From assembly GCF_020149765.1 (NCBI RefSeq), contig NZ_CP083809.1, positions 2,790,001 through 2,854,000 on the forward strand: 64,000 nucleotides of DNA, read 5' to 3'. The position numbers and the translations under genes were made by a program. The DNA is from Pantoea agglomerans (GTDB lineage Bacteria > Pseudomonadota > Gammaproteobacteria > Enterobacterales > Enterobacteriaceae). Shown here piece after piece: positions 50,094-61,575 of this stretch (positions within the stretch are counted from its first letter, which is position 1; each line of letters begins with the position of its first letter). The notes beneath the pieces are model-generated. The model did not search any database and was not told where the DNA came from. It saw only the letters and a program-made list of their open reading frames with translations.

Positions 50094-52901
50094 TTAACCA
50101 AGGTTCAGCGCGTCATTAACCAGGTCTTGCTGCTGTTGTTGATGTACGGACATATAGCCCACGGCCGGCGAAGCGGAGGCCGGACGGCCCGCATAGCGCA
50201 GTGAAGCACCAAACGGAACCACTTCGCGGAAGTGATGCTGGCTGCAATACCATGCGCCCTGATTCAGCGGCTCTTCCTGACACCAGACGAAATCCTGCAC
50301 ATGGGCATAATCTTTTAACGCTTCCTGCACCGCTTTATGCGGGAACGGATAGAGCTGCTCGATACGCACAATGGCGACATCGGTCTGCTCATTTTTGCGG
50401 CGCTGCTCAAGCAGGTCGTAGTAAACCTTACCGGAACAGAGCACCACGCGTTTCACCTGCTGCGGATCGAGCGCGTCGATTTCGCCGATGGCGGGCTGGA
50501 AGCTGCCGTTGGCCAGTTCATCCAGCGAAGAGATCGCCAGCGGATGACGCAGCAGCGATTTCGGCGACATCACGATCAGCGGACGGCGCATACCGCGCAG
50601 CGCCTGACGACGCAGCATGTGGTAAACCTGCGCTGGCGTTGAAGGCACGCACACCTGCATATTCTGCTCGGCGCAGAGCTGCAGATAGCGTTCCAGACGC
50701 GCGGAAGAGTGCTCTGGACCCTGGCCTTCATAGCCGTGCGGCAGCAGCATCACCAGGCCACACATCCGGCCCCACTTCTGCTCGCCAGAGCTGATGAACT
50801 GGTCAATTACCACCTGTGCGCCGTTGGCAAAGTCGCCGAACTGCGCTTCCCAGATGGTCAGGGTACGCGGCTCTGCAGTGGCATAGCCATATTCGAACGC
50901 CAGCACCGCCTCTTCCGACAGCACGGAGTCCCACACCTTGAACTGCCCCTGGCCATTATGGATATGGTGCAGCGGCGTATAGGTTGAGCCGTTGGACTGA
51001 TTGTGGATCACCGCATGGCGATGGAAGAAGGTGCCGCGACCGGAGTCTTCGCCAGAGAGACGCACCGGAATGCCCTCATCCACCAGCGTGGCGTAGGCCA
51101 GGTTCTCGGCGCCGCCCCAGTCGAAAGGTTTGTTGCCTTCCGCCATCTCTTTACGGTCGTTGTAGATCTTCGCCACGCGCGCCTGCACCTCAACCGCTTC
51201 CGGGATCTGGCTGATACGACGCGCCAGCTCCTGCAGACGTTTGGGTTCGACGGTGGCCGGGTAGCTCTCATCCCACTCATGGTTGAGATAAGGCGACCAG
51301 GTAAAGGAGTGCAGGCTCATCGGGCGCCATTCGGCCACCACGCATTCACCCGCATCCAGCGCGTCGCGGTAGAGATTGACCATCTCGGTCGCATCTTCCG
51401 GGCTGGCGGAGCCTTCCGCCGCCAGGCGATCGGCATAGAGCTTACGCGGCGTCGGATGCTTTTTGATTTTCTGGTACATCAGCGGCTGGGTCGCGCTCGG
51501 CTCGTCGGCTTCGTTATGGCCGTGACGGCGGTAGCACACCAGGTCGATAAAGACGTCGCGCTTAAAGGTGTTGCGATAGTCGAGCGCCAGGCGGGTAACA
51601 AACGCCACCGCTTCCGGGTCGTCCGCGTTGACGTGGAAGATCGGCGCCAGCACCATTTTACCGATATCGGTACAATACGGCGTCGAGCGTGCGTCGCGCG
51701 GGTTAGAGGTGGTGAAGCCCACCTGGTTGTTGATCACGATACGGACGGTGCCGCCGACTTCATAGCCGCGCGCCTGAGACATGTTCAGGGTTTCCTGCAC
51801 CACGCCCTGACCGATAACCGCGGCGTCGCCGTGGATAGTGATCGGCAGAACCTGGTTGCTGCCCGGCGAATCGAGACGATCGAGACGCGCGCGCACCGAG
51901 CCCATCACTACCGGGCTAACGATCTCCAGATGCGACGGGTTGAACGCCAGCGCCAGATGCACCAGGCCGCCTTCGGTCTCGACGTCGGACGAGAAGCCCA
52001 TATGGTATTTCACGTCGCCGGTGCCGAGGTGATCCTTATGCTTGCCGGAGAACTCGTCGAAGAGATCCTGCGGCTTTTTGCCCAGCACGTTGATCAGCAC
52101 GTTAAGACGACCGCGGTGCGCCATACCCAGCACCACTTCGCGCGTGCCGCTTTTACCCGCGTGGCGGATCATCTCGCGCAGCATCGGGATCAGCGCATCG
52201 CCGCCCTCCAGCGAGAAGCGTTTCGCGCCGGGGAATTTCGCGCCGAGGTATTTTTCCAGCCCTTCTGCCGCGGTCAGCTCTTTCAGGAAACCTTTTTTCT
52301 CTTCGCTGCTAAAGGCTGCACGGCCCGCCGCCGATTCGAGACGCTGCTGGATCCAGCGCTTTTCTTCGGTGTTGTTGATGTGCATGTACTCTGCGCCGAT
52401 AGAGCCGCAATAGGTCTGCTGCAGCGCGTCGAAGAGGTCGGCCAGCTTCATGGTCTCTTTGCCGATGGCGAAAGAGCCTACGTTAAAGCTTTCCTGAAAA
52501 TCGTCCTCGGTCAGATCGTGAAAGGCGGGGTCGAGGTCAGCGACACGATCCTGCTTCCACAGGCCAAGCGGGTCGAGATTCGCATGCTGATGGCCGCGAA
52601 AACGGAAGGCGTTAATCAGCTGCAGGACTTTAACCTGCTTTGAATTGGCGGCCGGATCGGAGACGGTGGAGGTGTAACGAGATGCATCTTTCGCCAGGCG
52701 ACGAAAGTATTCGCGCGTGGTGGAGTGAAACTGTTCAGGCTTCACGCCGGTGCCCGGCAGCTGTTGGAACATCGTGCGCCACACTGCATCGACAGAGTCC
52801 GGATCGGTCAGGAAATCCTCATAGAGTTGCTCTATGTAAGACTGGTTCGCGCCGGCCAGCCAGGAGGAGTCCAGCCAGGGCTTCATCGCGCTGTTCTGCA
52901 T
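50094..52901 (-). CDS. sucA: 2-oxoglutarate dehydrogenase E1 SucA
   Basis: SucA is the thiamine diphosphate decarboxylase of the 2-oxoglutarate dehydrogenase complex. The 935-residue product begins [20 protein letters not shown], contains [20 protein letters not shown] near residue 255, the ThDP site [20 protein letters not shown] (near residue 430), and C-terminal [20 protein letters not shown]. Length is close to E. coli (933). A 204-bp hairpin-rich gap separates it from sdhB. Confidence 0.98.
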   Translation of the reverse strand: MQNSAMKPWLDSSWLAGANQSYIEQLYEDFLTDPDSVDAVWRTMFQQLPGTGVKPEQFHSTTREYFRRLAKDASRYTSTVSDPAANSKQVKVLQLINAFRFRGHQHANLDPLGLWKQDRVADLDPAFHDLTEDDFQESFNVGSFAIGKETMKLADLFDALQQTYCGSIGAEYMHINNTEEKRWIQQRLESAAGRAAFSSEEKKGFLKELTAAEGLEKYLGAKFPGAKRFSLEGGDALIPMLREMIRHAGKSGTREVVLGMAHRGRLNVLINVLGKKPQDLFDEFSGKHKDHLGTGDVKYHMGFSSDVETEGGLVHLALAFNPSHLEIVSPVVMGSVRARLDRLDSPGSNQVLPITIHGDAAVIGQGVVQETLNMSQARGYEVGGTVRIVINNQVGFTTSNPRDARSTPYCTDIGKMVLAPIFHVNADDPEAVAFVTRLALDYRNTFKRDVFIDLVCYRRHGHNEADEPSATQPLMYQKIKKHPTPRKLYADRLAAEGSASPEDATEMVNLYRDALDAGECVVAEWRPMSLHSFTWSPYLNHEWDESYPATVEPKRLQELARRISQIPEAVEVQARVAKIYNDRKEMAEGNKPFDWGGAENLAYATLVDEGIPVRLSGEDSGRGTFFHRHAVIHNQSNGSTYTPLHHIHNGQGQFKVWDSVLSEEAVLAFEYGYATAEPRTLTIWEAQFGDFANGAQVVIDQFISSGEQKWGRMCGLVMLLPHGYEGQGPEHSSARLERYLQLCAEQNMQVCVPSTPAQVYHMLRRQALRGMRRPLIVMSPKSLLRHPLAISSLDELANGSFQPAIGEIDALDPQQVKRVVLCSGKVYYDLLEQRRKNEQTDVAIVRIEQLYPFPHKAVQEALKDYAHVQDFVWCQEEPLNQGAWYCSQHHFREVVPFGASLRYAGRPASASPAVGYMSVHQQQQQDLVNDALNLG

Positions 52902-53023
52902 TGTGATCCCTTAAGCATTACTATGCTTTTTTGAGGTTTCATTTGTTGCCGCTTTCGCGGTTTGCCGTAGTGAGTTCAGCGATACGAGCCTGTGCGCTCA
53001 CACGCGCCCTGCCCGTAAGGGAA

Positions 53024-53058
53024 CCTTGCTAAGCGTGGCTCCGCCGCGCTTAGCAAGG
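53024..53058. other. Perfect 12-bp stem in the sdhB-sucA gap
   Basis: CCTTGCTAAGCG (53024-53035) and CGCTTAGCAAGG (53047-53058) are perfect inverted repeats around an 11-base loop, extended outside by GGAA/TTCC with a bulge. There is no T-run. In E. coli the sdhB-sucA gap also carries repeated palindromes and a weak internal promoter. It may stabilise the 3' end of sdh mRNA or act as a processing site. Confidence 0.6.
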
Positions 53059-53066
53059 CTTCCGTA

Positions 53067-53092
53067 AAACGCCGGGAACCTGAGGTTCCCGG
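53067..53092 (-). terminator. Hairpin after sdhB, possible partial terminator
   Basis: CCGGGAACC and GGTTCCCGG form a nine-pair stem with a three-base loop 14 bases past the sdhB stop. On the minus strand it is followed by CGTTTTAC, a short T-run. It could partly terminate sdhCDAB transcription before sucA. Confidence 0.5.
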
Positions 53093-53105
53093 ACGAATTA
53101 AGGTG

Positions 53106-53822
53106 TTACGCCCCCCGCTGCAGCAGCATCGACTTGATATGGCCGATGGCGCGCGTTGGGTTCAGCCCTTTCGGACAGACGCTCACACAGTTCATAATGC
53201 TGTGACAGCGGAAAACGCTGAAAGCGTCGTTCAGATTGTCCAGGCGCGCTTCGGTTTCAGTGTCGCGGCTGTCAATCAGGAAGCGGTACGCGGCCAGCAG
53301 GCCCGCCGGGCCAACAAACTTGTCTGGATTCCACCAGAACGACGGACAGGAGGTGGAGCAGCAGGCGCAGAGGATACACTCATACAGACCATCCAGATGC
53401 TCGCGCTCGCCCGGCGACTGCAGATGTTCGCGCGCCGGCGGATTCTCTCCGTTATTCAACAGGTAAGGCTTAATCTTCTCATACTGCGCGTAGAATTGCC
53501 CCATATCTACGACCAGGTCGCGGACCACCGGCAGGCCCGGCAGCGGACGGATAACGATTTTCTTCGTGCCGTTGCCCAGCGCGGAGATCGGCGTGATACA
53601 GGCCAGGCCATTTTTGCCGTTCATATTCAGGCCGTCGGAGCCGCACACGCCTTCGCGGCAGGAGCGACGAAACGCCAGCGTCGGATCTTTCTCTTTCAGC
53701 CGGATAAGCGCGTCCAGCAGCATCATGTCGCGGCCGTCTTCCGATTCCAGCGTGTAATCCTGCATGCGCGGCGCGGCGTCAACCTCAGGATTGTAGCGAT
53801 AAATTGAAAACTCGAGTTTCAT
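53106..53822 (-). CDS. sdhB: Succinate dehydrogenase iron-sulfur subunit SdhB
   Basis: SdhB carries electrons from SdhA flavin to ubiquinone through three iron-sulfur clusters. The 238-residue product starts MKLEFSIYRYNPEVDAAPRM and has the 2Fe-2S region CREGVCGSDGLNMNGKNGLAC (split: CREGVCGSDG and NMNGKNGLAC), and the two-cluster motifs CILCACCSTSCPSFWW and CHSIMNCVSVCPKGLNP. Length equals E. coli (238). An upstream extension in frame overlaps sdhA and is rejected. Confidence 0.98.
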   Translation of the reverse strand: MKLEFSIYRYNPEVDAAPRMQDYTLESEDGRDMMLLDALIRLKEKDPTLAFRRSCREGVCGSDGLNMNGKNGLACITPISALGNGTKKIVIRPLPGLPVVRDLVVDMGQFYAQYEKIKPYLLNNGENPPAREHLQSPGEREHLDGLYECILCACCSTSCPSFWWNPDKFVGPAGLLAAYRFLIDSRDTETEARLDNLNDAFSVFRCHSIMNCVSVCPKGLNPTRAIGHIKSMLLQRGA

Positions 53823-53836
53823 GATCGTCTCCGCTA

Positions 53837-55603
53837 TTAGTAGGTACGCACTTTCGGCGGGAAGGCCGCGCGCAGTTTCGGCTGCATGTTCACCTCGCGG
53901 CGCGTCATGCTCTCGGTTTCGGGGACGTAGAGACTGTGGCACAACCAGTTTTCATCATCGCGATCCGGGAAGTCGAATCGACTGTGCGCGCCGCGGCTTT
54001 CGGTGCGGAAGTTAGCCGCAACCGCCGTGGCGTAAGCCGTTTCCATCAGGTTATCCAGCTCCAGGCACTCAATACGCTGGGTATTGAAGTCCGGTGAACG
54101 GTCATCCAGACGGGCTGATTTCAGACGCTCGCGAATCTGTTTCAGCTCTTCCAGACCCTGCTTCATCGCATCGCCTTCGCGGAATACTGAGAAGTTGTTC
54201 TGCATGCAGCGCTGCAGCGCCTTACGGATTTCTACCGGATCTTCACCGGTGGTGTTGCTTTCCCAGCGGTTGAAACGCGCCATCGCGGCGTCGATTTCGT
54301 CCTGGGTGGCGTCGCGCAGCGGGCCCTGTTGTTCGATGCACTCCATCAGATGGACGCCGGCCGCGCGGCCGAACACCACCAGGTCCAGCAGCGAGTTGCC
54401 GCCGAGACGGTTGGCGCCGTGCACCGATACGCAGGCGATTTCGCCGACGGCAAACAGGCCAGGGAGCACTTCATCTTCGCCCTGCGCGTTGACGCGCAGC
54501 GCCTGACCGGTCACTTTGGTCGGAATGCCGCCCATCATATAGTGACAGGTTGGAATAACCGGAATCGGCTCTTTGATCGGATCGGCGTGCGCGAATGTGC
54601 GCGACAGCTCCAGGATGCCCGGCAGACGCGACTCCAGCACTTCGGCACCCAGGTGATCAAGCTTCAGCTTGATATGCGGGCCCCAGGGGCCATCGCAGCC
54701 GCGGCCTTCGCGGATTTCAATCATCATGGAGCGCGCGACCACGTCACGGCCCGCCAGATCTTTGGCGTTCGGCGCGTAACGCTCCATAAAGCGCTCGCCA
54801 TGTTTATTCAGCAGATAACCGCCTTCGCCGCGGCACCCTTCGGTCACCAGCACGCCCGCGCCGGCGATGCCGGTCGGGTGGAACTGCCACATCTCCATAT
54901 CCTGCACCGGCACGCCTGCGCGCAGCGCCATGCCGACGCCGTCGCCGGTATTGATATGCGCGTTGGTGGTGGACTGATAGATACGGCCTGCGCCGCCGGT
55001 CGCCAGAATGGTCGCTTTGGCTTTGAAGTAGACGGTTTCGCCGGTTTCAATGCAGATCGCCGTACAGCCGACGATGGCGCCATCCTGATTTTTTACCAGG
55101 TCGAGCGCATACCATTCGGAGAAGATGGTGGTTTTGTTCTTCAGGTTCTGCTGATAGAGGGTGTGCAGCAGCGCGTGGCCGGTACGGTCCGCCGCCGCCG
55201 CGGTGCGTGCCGCCTGCTCGCCGCCGAAGTTTTTCGACTGGCCGCCGAACGGACGCTGATAGACGCGGCCATCTTCCAGACGGGAGAATGGCAGACCCAT
55301 ATGCTCCAGCTCCAGAATCGCCTCCGGGCCGGTTTTACACATATATTCGATCGCGTCCTGGTCGCCGATATAGTCGGAACCTTTGACGGTATCGTACATG
55401 TGCCATTCCCAGTTATCTTCATGGGTGTTACCGAGCGCAACGGTAATACCGCCCTGCGCAGACACGGTGTGGGAACGGGTTGGAAAGACTTTCGACAGCA
55501 GGGCGCAGCTCTGGCCCGACTGGGAGATTTGCAGTGCGGCGCGCATTCCCGCGCCGCCTGCGCCGATCACCACGGCATCAAATTCTCTGACTGGCAAATT
55601 CAT
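53837..55603 (-). CDS. sdhA: Succinate dehydrogenase flavoprotein subunit SdhA
   Basis: SdhA oxidises succinate to fumarate with covalently bound FAD. The 588-residue product begins [20 protein letters not shown] (FAD dinucleotide fold), shows the FAD-linkage histidine in [16 protein letters not shown] near residue 45, and substrate-site [21 protein letters not shown] (in two parts: [21 protein letters not shown]). Length equals E. coli (588). It begins one base after the sdhD stop. Confidence 0.98.
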   Translation of the reverse strand: MNLPVREFDAVVIGAGGAGMRAALQISQSGQSCALLSKVFPTRSHTVSAQGGITVALGNTHEDNWEWHMYDTVKGSDYIGDQDAIEYMCKTGPEAILELEHMGLPFSRLEDGRVYQRPFGGQSKNFGGEQAARTAAAADRTGHALLHTLYQQNLKNKTTIFSEWYALDLVKNQDGAIVGCTAICIETGETVYFKAKATILATGGAGRIYQSTTNAHINTGDGVGMALRAGVPVQDMEMWQFHPTGIAGAGVLVTEGCRGEGGYLLNKHGERFMERYAPNAKDLAGRDVVARSMMIEIREGRGCDGPWGPHIKLKLDHLGAEVLESRLPGILELSRTFAHADPIKEPIPVIPTCHYMMGGIPTKVTGQALRVNAQGEDEVLPGLFAVGEIACVSVHGANRLGGNSLLDLVVFGRAAGVHLMECIEQQGPLRDATQDEIDAAMARFNRWESNTTGEDPVEIRKALQRCMQNNFSVFREGDAMKQGLEELKQIRERLKSARLDDRSPDFNTQRIECLELDNLMETAYATAVAANFRTESRGAHSRFDFPDRDDENWLCHSLYVPETESMTRREVNMQPKLRAAFPPKVRTY

Positions 55604-55951
55604 TTACACACCCCACACCACAACAGTTCCATAAATTGCATACGACAACAGCGCGACCACAATCACCAGCTGCAGAATCAGACGAACAGCGAGACCTTTT
55701 ACGTAGTCGGTCAGCACTTGCCACATACCAATCCAGCCGTGGATCAGAATGGAGAACAGCGTCAGCAGGGTGAACACTTTGGTGAATGACGAGGCGAAGA
55801 AGCCGCGCCAGACATCATAGGTCAACGTGTCGGTCAGGGCGATAAAGCCCACGATGTAGAGGATGTAGAGCGTTATGAGGATTGCCGAAGCGCGCAGCAG
55901 CAGCCAGTCCTGAATGCCGCTGCGGCCCAACGCGGATGCATTGCTTACCAT
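55604..55951 (-). CDS. sdhD: Succinate dehydrogenase membrane anchor SdhD
   Basis: SdhD is a three-span membrane anchor that, with SdhC, binds haem b556 and ubiquinone. The 115-residue product starts [20 protein letters not shown] and has spans near 20-40, 58-78 and 92-112, with the quinone-site segment [20 protein letters not shown] (haem/quinone His and Tyr). Length equals E. coli (115). It overlaps sdhC by seven bases. Confidence 0.97.
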   Translation of the reverse strand: MVSNASALGRSGIQDWLLLRASAILITLYILYIVGFIALTDTLTYDVWRGFFASSFTKVFTLLTLFSILIHGWIGMWQVLTDYVKGLAVRLILQLVIVVALLSYAIYGTVVVWGV

Positions 55952-56334
55952 ACGAGAACTCCTGCCAGGATTGAAAGCACGACAGTAATACCGAAGGTGA
56001 CCCAGGCAGATTGGCGGCCGATAGCCAGCGTCTCAGCAAGGTAACCAAAGTCCATCAACATATGACGAATCCCGCCCACCGTATGGAACGCCAGCGCGGT
56101 AAGAATGCCCCACAGAATAAACTTCACGAAGAAGCTATCCATAATGGCGGCAGCGTGCTGGAAACCTTCCGGGGAAGAGAGAGAGGTGCCCAGCAACCAG
56201 AGCAGGATACCGAGAGCCACAAAGGTTATGACGCCGGAAACGCGATGGAGAATGGACGATATTGCAGTAACGGGAAACCGGATCGTCGAGAGATCCAAGT
56301 TGACAGGTCTTTGTTTTTTCACGGTTTTGCCCAC
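55945..56334 (-). CDS. sdhC: Succinate dehydrogenase cytochrome b556 subunit SdhC
   Basis: SdhC is the cytochrome b anchor subunit of succinate dehydrogenase. The 129-residue product begins [20 protein letters not shown] and has three spans; the conserved [18 protein letters not shown] block holds the quinone-site Ser and Arg, and [14 protein letters not shown] contains the haem ligand His near residue 84. Length equals E. coli (129). First gene of sdhCDAB. Confidence 0.97.
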   Translation of the reverse strand: MGKTVKKQRPVNLDLSTIRFPVTAISSILHRVSGVITFVALGILLWLLGTSLSSPEGFQHAAAIMDSFFVKFILWGILTALAFHTVGGIRHMLMDFGYLAETLAIGRQSAWVTFGITVVLSILAGVLVW

Positions 56335-56967
56335 ACAGCTCTTTTTTATTTTGCTTCCTCCGGTCCCTGAGGCGGAGTCGAATCACAGGTGTGTTCAGAC
56401 TTTAACCGTCACCAAATCAGCAACATCCAGTGTTAATTGACGCGGTAGAAACGCTGGGTGGCTCCTGGTGTCAGGGGGTTTCCGGAGACCTGGCGGCAGT
56501 ATAGGACGATCACATTCTTATTACAATTACCCTACAATCTCTTTGGGTACATTTGCGTGAAACAGTGATCCGACTCACGAATTTCACATTTAATACAAAT
56601 TTAATTATCTGATTTGACAAAAGTTCAACAATTCAGTTACAAACTAGGGCATCAAACCCCAGTGATGCATAAAAGTTATGGGGATACACTTTCCCCTAAG
56701 CACAAGTTATGTAACATTCTGATCATGAACACCCTAAAACAACAGGTTGTTGATTACCAGAAAGTTATGTCCAGACCGGATCTTTAACAACCGCGATATG
56801 CAGAATTTCATGACTGCCTCGTTCCCTGCCGGGACACGCCTCTCACTCTGTACCCTGCACCCGTGTTGTTACCGCAGAGTGTTATTGTGAAGTTAATGGC
56901 GACCGCAACATGACCGCTTTTCAGGTGTCTAAGATCCATACTTACATAAGGCGCTATGGAGACGAAA
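56335..56967. other. Divergent control region between sdhC and gltA
   Basis: A 633-bp A/T-rich non-coding region between two divergent TCA operons. It contains a CRP-like palindrome at 56564-56579 and a TTGACA hexamer near 56616 followed at 17 bases by TTACAA, which could be a gltA promoter. No gene was found. In E. coli this interval carries the CRP- and ArcA-controlled sdh promoter and two gltA promoters. Confidence 0.6.
56564..56579. promoter_or_regulatory. CRP-like site in the sdhC-gltA region
   Basis: AGTGA-TCCGAC-TCACG has perfect GTGA and TCAC half-sites with the required six-base spacer. It lies 230 bases before sdhC and 390 before gltA. cAMP-CRP activates sdhCDAB in E. coli, which supports it. 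Confidence 0.55.
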
Positions 56968-58251
56968 ATGACAGATAAAAAAGTGACGCTAACCCTACAA
57001 GATGAAACGGCTCTTGAGCTGGACGTGCTGAAAGGCACCCTTGGGCAGGATGTGGTTGATGTCCGCGCCTTAGGCTCCAGCGGCCTTTTCACCTTTGACC
57101 CGGGTTTCACCTCTACAGCGTCCTGCGAATCCAAAATCACCTTTATCGACGGCGATGAAGGCATTCTGCTGCATCGCGGCTTCCCTATCGATCAGCTGGC
57201 GACCCACTCTAACTATCTCGAAGTGTGCTATATCCTGCTGAACGGCGAAGCGCCGACCCAGAAGCAGTTTGAAGAGTTCCGCGAGACGGTAACCCGCCAC
57301 ACCATGATCCATGAGCAGATTACCCGTCTGTTCCACGGCTTCCGTCGCGACTCGCATCCGATGGCGGTCATGTGCGGCGTGACCGGCGCGCTGGCTGCCT
57401 TCTATCACGACTCGCTGGATGTGAATAATGAGCGTCACCGTGAAATCGCCGCGTTCCGCCTGCTGTCGAAAATGCCGACCATGGCGGCGATGTGTTACAA
57501 ATATTCTATCGGCCAGCCTTTCGTTTATCCGCGCAACGACCTCTCCTACGCTGGCAACTTCCTGCATATGATGTTTGCGACGCCTTGCGAAGAGTACAAG
57601 GTGAACCCTGTGCTGGAGCGCGCGATGGACCGTATTCTGATCCTGCACGCCGACCATGAGCAGAACGCCTCAACCTCTACCGTGCGTACCGCTGGCTCCT
57701 CCGGTGCCAACCCGTTCGCCTGTATCGCTGCGGGTATCGCCTCGCTGTGGGGACCGGCGCACGGCGGCGCGAACGAAGCGACCCTGCGTATGCTGGAAGA
57801 GATCAGCACCGTTGAGCATATTCCGGAATTTGTGCGTCGCGCGAAAGATAAAAACGACTCTTTCCGCCTGATGGGCTTCGGTCACCGCGTCTACAAAAAC
57901 TACGATCCGCGCGCCACCGTGATGCGTGAGACCTGCCACGAAGTGCTGAACGAGCTGGGCATGAAAGATGACCTGCTGGAAGTGGCGATGGAGCTGGAGC
58001 ATATTGCGCTGAACGATCCCTACTTTATTGAGCGCAAACTTTATCCGAACGTCGATTTCTACTCCGGCATTATTCTGAAAGCGATGGGCATTCCGTCCTC
58101 GATGTTTACCGTGATCTTCGCCATGGCGCGTACCGTCGGCTGGATCGCGCACTGGAAAGAGATGCACGACGAAGGGATGAAGATTGCCCGTCCGCGTCAG
58201 CTCTATACCGGCTATACCGAGCGCGAATTTACCTCTGCGCTGAAGAAATAA
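56968..58251 (+). CDS. gltA: Citrate synthase GltA (type II)
   Basis: GltA condenses oxaloacetate with acetyl-CoA. The 427-residue product is the hexameric, NADH-sensitive type II form: N-terminal domain [20 protein letters not shown], catalytic histidines in [20 protein letters not shown] (near 264) and [14 protein letters not shown] (near 305), and catalytic Asp in VDFYSGII. Length equals E. coli (427). The second ATG was chosen, seven bases after GGAG; an ATG 12 bases upstream has no ribosome site. Confidence 0.97.
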   Translation: MTDKKVTLTLQDETALELDVLKGTLGQDVVDVRALGSSGLFTFDPGFTSTASCESKITFIDGDEGILLHRGFPIDQLATHSNYLEVCYILLNGEAPTQKQFEEFRETVTRHTMIHEQITRLFHGFRRDSHPMAVMCGVTGALAAFYHDSLDVNNERHREIAAFRLLSKMPTMAAMCYKYSIGQPFVYPRNDLSYAGNFLHMMFATPCEEYKVNPVLERAMDRILILHADHEQNASTSTVRTAGSSGANPFACIAAGIASLWGPAHGGANEATLRMLEEISTVEHIPEFVRRAKDKNDSFRLMGFGHRVYKNYDPRATVMRETCHEVLNELGMKDDLLEVAMELEHIALNDPYFIERKLYPNVDFYSGIILKAMGIPSSMFTVIFAMARTVGWIAHWKEMHDEGMKIARPRQLYTGYTEREFTSALKK

Positions 58252-58256
58252 CCGCA

Positions 58257-58322
58257 GCGGCCTCTGTTTCAGGCCGCACAGAAGCCTGGAGAGCGGGTCT
58301 GGCTACCCGCTCCTCAGGCTTC
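58257..58322. other. Two adjacent hairpins after gltA
   Basis: GCGGCCT/AGGCCGC (58257-58277, seven pairs) is followed by a longer imperfect stem at 58281-58322 (GAAGCCTG...CAGGCTTC outer, AGCGGGT/ACCCGCT inner). Neither has a T-run. They lie between the convergent gltA and nei ends and may end or stabilise gltA mRNA. Confidence 0.45.
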
Positions 58323-58360
58323 TAATCCGTCTGTAAGGCTAAATTGTGCGCGCTTTTATC

Positions 58361-59149
58361 TTAGTGCTGGCAGCCCGGACACCAGTAAAAGGGCCGCGAC
58401 GATAGCGTCCCCTTCTGAATAATCTCGCCGCAGCGCCGGCACTTCTTGCCCTGCCGATGAAACACCTCAAAGCGAAACGCCGCGCCGTGATGGTACTTCT
58501 TCATGGTGCCGCGCATGCGGTAAGAGTGACGCGGGATCGCCAGCAGCGCCTCGCTGAGCCGGTCAAGCTGCTCATCCGTTAAATCTTGTGCGCGATGATG
58601 CGCCAGCAGGCCCGCCTGCCAGAGGATCTCCACGCGCAAATAGTTGCCCAGCCCCGCCAGAAACGCCTGATCGAGCAGCAGCCCGCTAAACTGACGGCGG
58701 CGAAAGCGCGGCGAGAGCAGCCGCTCGCGCACCGTCGCAACCTCAAGCTGCGCATCGAGTACGTCGGGACCCACGCGATTTAAAAAGGGATGCGCCGCCA
58801 GCGACTCGGCATTCAGCAGTTCGATATCGGAGGCGCTGTAAAGCAGAATAGCGCGATCGGCGACCGCCAGCCGCACACGCAGCTGGCGTTTGGTTTCCGG
58901 CACCGTGCCGCTCTCTACCACGCGCCAGACGCCGTAGAGCTGGTTATGGCTGTAGAGCGTCAGGCCGTTGGAAAAGTGTGTCAGCAGCGCTTTGCCGCGC
59001 GTCTCAATGGCGTTGACCTGCTCGCCCACCAGCGTGGGCTCATAGGTTTTGAGTTCAGGAAAGGCAAACCAGACCTCCGTCAACGGTTTGCCGACAATGG
59101 CTTCCTCAAGCTGATCCGCCGCGCGGCGGATCTCCGGTCCTTCTGGCAT
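58361..59149 (-). CDS. nei: Endonuclease VIII Nei
   Basis: Nei is a base excision repair glycosylase/AP lyase for oxidised pyrimidines. The 262-residue product starts [20 protein letters not shown], giving the catalytic Pro-Glu at the processed N-terminus, has a helix-two-turn-helix region ([20 protein letters not shown]), and a C-terminal zinc finger with CRRCG and CPGCQ. Length matches E. coli (263). It begins ten bases after pcp, so it is the last gene of the 5-oxoproline cluster transcript. Confidence 0.95.
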   Translation of the reverse strand: MPEGPEIRRAADQLEEAIVGKPLTEVWFAFPELKTYEPTLVGEQVNAIETRGKALLTHFSNGLTLYSHNQLYGVWRVVESGTVPETKRQLRVRLAVADRAILLYSASDIELLNAESLAAHPFLNRVGPDVLDAQLEVATVRERLLSPRFRRRQFSGLLLDQAFLAGLGNYLRVEILWQAGLLAHHRAQDLTDEQLDRLSEALLAIPRHSYRMRGTMKKYHHGAAFRFEVFHRQGKKCRRCGEIIQKGTLSSRPFYWCPGCQH

Positions 59150-59159
59150 TTTCGTCCTC

Positions 59160-59807
59160 TCAGTGCGTTGCGCCGCCGGCAACTTTCAGATCAGTTTCCG
59201 TCTCCAGCGAGACGCGGATCGCAATCTCCAGCGCCTGCATAACATGGTCGCGCGCCATGCTCGGCGCGCCAGGGTGCTGCGCCGCCTGCTCCGGCAAATA
59301 GGGAATATGCACAAAGCCGCCGCGCACGCGGTTGCCCTGGCTATGCAGCCGGTGCAGCAGGCCGTACATCACCCGGTTGCAGGTAAAGGTACCGGCAGTC
59401 TGCGACACCGAGGCAGGAATGCCAGCCGCGCGCACCGCCGCGACAATCGCCTTAATCGGCAGCGTGGAGAAATAGCCTGCCGGGCCGTCCGCCACGATCG
59501 GCTCATCCACCGGCTGCTGCCCTGCGTTATCGGCGATGCGCGCATCGTCGACGTTAATGCCGATGCGCTCGACGGTGATGTCGCTGCGCCCGCCCGCCTG
59601 GCCGACCGACAGAATCAAATCGGGCTCGACCTCATCCATAGCGGCGTAGAGCACGCCCAGCACGTCGCTGAAGACCACCGGCAGCTGACGCGCCACGATG
59701 CGCGCGCCGCCAGTCTCCTTGCCCTCAAGCGCCCGTACCGCTTCCCACGAGGGATTAATGCTCTCGCCGCCAAATGGTTCGAACGCCGTCACTAATACCG
59801 TCTTCAT
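59160..59807 (-). CDS. pcp: Pyrrolidone-carboxylate peptidase Pcp
   Basis: Pcp removes N-terminal pyroglutamate from peptides, releasing free 5-oxoproline in the cytoplasm. The 215-residue product of peptidase family C15 shows the full triad E80 (SDITVERIG), C143 ([10 protein letters not shown]) and H167 ([10 protein letters not shown]). It lies seven bases after the DUF979 gene. E. coli lacks this enzyme next to nei. Linked with pxpABC it should supply their substrate. Confidence 0.95.
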   Translation of the reverse strand: MKTVLVTAFEPFGGESINPSWEAVRALEGKETGGARIVARQLPVVFSDVLGVLYAAMDEVEPDLILSVGQAGGRSDITVERIGINVDDARIADNAGQQPVDEPIVADGPAGYFSTLPIKAIVAAVRAAGIPASVSQTAGTFTCNRVMYGLLHRLHSQGNRVRGGFVHIPYLPEQAAQHPGAPSMARDHVMQALEIAIRVSLETETDLKVAGGATH

Positions 59808-59814
59808 ACTGACC

Positions 59815-60831
59815 TCACCGGAACATCAGGAAATAGAGCAGAAATACGTTAACGATTAACAGTAGCACACCGGTTGGCACCTGGGCCTTGATCACCGCGT
59901 TGCGATCCGGCAGCTCCAGCAGCGCGGCCGGCACGATATTGAAGTTGGCCGCCATTGGCGTCATCAGCGTGCCGCAGTAGCCCGAGAACATGCCAATCGC
60001 CGCCATTACGGCGGGATCGCCATGGTGCTGCAGCACCAGAATCGGAATGCCGACGCCGGCGGTAATAATCGGGAACGCGGCGAAGGCGTTGCCCATTACC
60101 ATGGTCAGCAGCGCCATGCCGACGGCGTAGACCGTGACGGCGACAAAGCGGTTGTCGACGGCCAGATAGTTCGCCGTCAGATGGGAAATGGCGCTGCCAA
60201 CGCCGGCGCTGGTGAACAGCAGGCCGAGGGTGGCGAGAATTTGCGGCAGAATAAAGGCCCAGCCGATGGCATCCAGCAGACGGCGCGTCTCCTGCATCGA
60301 CTGCACCGGCTTCTCGTGCGTCATTTTCAGCGCAATCAGCCAGCCCAGCAGACAGCCGATCATCATGGAGAACAGCGTGACCAGCGTCGCATGATTCCCT
60401 GCGCCAAATACCGCTTCCTGCAGGCCGGGGATATGGTTAAAGGCCAGCACGCCAATGACCGTTACCACCGGGATCGCCAGCGCGGGCAGGAAGAGCCGGT
60501 TGCCGAGGCGGCGGGCGCTGACCTGCTTCTCCTCGTCGCTGCGCTGATGGTAGCGGCCAAGGCGGACGCCGCCGCAGCCGGCGATCAGCGCCATCGCCAC
60601 GACCAGCACGCCGACGCCAATATGCAGATAGCGCACGCCCAGTTCCGACGTGCCGCTCAGCGCGCTTACCAGCTGCGTTGTCCAGTCGCCGACCAGAAAT
60701 ATCAGGCCGTAGAGCGCCCAGAACAGGCCGGTGGTGAAGCGGCGCGGGTTATGGCTGTCGCGCCAGGAGAGCACGGCGACCACCAGCAGAATCACGCCCG
60801 CCAGCCACATCAGATATTGTTGCTGGAACAT
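59815..60831 (-). CDS. DUF979 family membrane protein, putative 5-oxoproline transporter subunit
   Basis: A 338-residue integral membrane protein with about nine hydrophobic spans; it begins [20 protein letters not shown] and contains [20 protein letters not shown] and [20 protein letters not shown] near the C-terminus, the most conserved-looking parts. DUF979 proteins are nearly always encoded next to DUF969 and pcp, and are annotated as subunits of a 5-oxoproline transporter on that basis. It starts one base inside the DUF969 stop. Biochemical proof is lacking to my knowledge. Confidence 0.8.
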   Translation of the reverse strand: MFQQQYLMWLAGVILLVVAVLSWRDSHNPRRFTTGLFWALYGLIFLVGDWTTQLVSALSGTSELGVRYLHIGVGVLVVAMALIAGCGGVRLGRYHQRSDEEKQVSARRLGNRLFLPALAIPVVTVIGVLAFNHIPGLQEAVFGAGNHATLVTLFSMMIGCLLGWLIALKMTHEKPVQSMQETRRLLDAIGWAFILPQILATLGLLFTSAGVGSAISHLTANYLAVDNRFVAVTVYAVGMALLTMVMGNAFAAFPIITAGVGIPILVLQHHGDPAVMAAIGMFSGYCGTLMTPMAANFNIVPAALLELPDRNAVIKAQVPTGVLLLIVNVFLLYFLMFR

Positions 60832-61559
60832 TAGCGGCCCCCTTTCGCTTTCAGCGCGGCGCCGTTCAGCGCCTGCAGCTCGCGCGCCAGCTGGCGGTCA
60901 AGCCGCACCATACGCGCCGAATGGATAAGAAAGGCGGCCACGGCGGTGGGAATGCCCCAGACGGCGATATGCAGCGGCTCGGTCTGAATATTGGCCGACT
61001 CCAGCATAAAGTTGTGCATAAAGATAATCGCGCCAAAGGCGACGAAAATATCCTCGCCGAAGAAGAGCCCGACGTTATCCGTCGCCGCCGACATGGCGCG
61101 CAGACGATGCCGCACCTCCAGCGGTACCTCGCCGTAGCGGTTCTCGGTCGCCCCTTCCGCCATCGGGGCCAGCAGCGGACGCACCATCTGCGGATGACCG
61201 CCAAGGCTGGTCAGGCCAAGCGCCGCCGTCACCTCACGCACAAAGAGATAGACGATCAGCAGACGTCCGGCGGTAGCGGTTTTGATCTGCGCGATCCAGG
61301 CCTGCGCGCGCTCTTTCAGGCCGTGCCGCTCCAGCAGGCCGATAACCGCCAGCGGCAACAGCAGGATCAGCGGCAGGTTGCGCGTATTGAGAAAGCCCGC
61401 GCCCAGTTTTTCCAGAATATCGCCCAGCGGCATCAGCGCGGCGAAGCCGGTGACGAAGCCAGCGACAATCACCACCAGCACCGGATTGAAGCGCAGCAAA
61501 AAGCCGATGACGATTGCCGCAATGCCCAGAAGCGGCCAGAGGTTGATCACGTTATCCAT
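60831..61559 (-). CDS. DUF969 family membrane protein, putative 5-oxoproline transporter subunit
   Basis: A 242-residue membrane protein with six or so hydrophobic spans; it begins MDNVINLWPLLGIAAIVIGF and includes LVVIVAGFVTGFAALMPLGD and REVTAALGLTSLGGHPQMVR. It pairs with the DUF979 gene, with which it overlaps by one base. Only 16 bases separate its start from a rho-independent terminator following pxpA, so its expression depends on read-through or on a promoter within that small space. Confidence 0.8.
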   Translation of the reverse strand: MDNVINLWPLLGIAAIVIGFLLRFNPVLVVIVAGFVTGFAALMPLGDILEKLGAGFLNTRNLPLILLLPLAVIGLLERHGLKERAQAWIAQIKTATAGRLLIVYLFVREVTAALGLTSLGGHPQMVRPLLAPMAEGATENRYGEVPLEVRHRLRAMSAATDNVGLFFGEDIFVAFGAIIFMHNFMLESANIQTEPLHIAVWGIPTAVAAFLIHSARMVRLDRQLARELQALNGAALKAKGGR

Positions 61560-61575
61560 GTTTACCCTTATGTTG

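Noticed and set aside
51003-52643. A 546-codon open frame on the plus strand inside sucA
   Set aside because: Entirely antisense to sucA, which is a certain gene; composition is that of a complementary-strand shadow.
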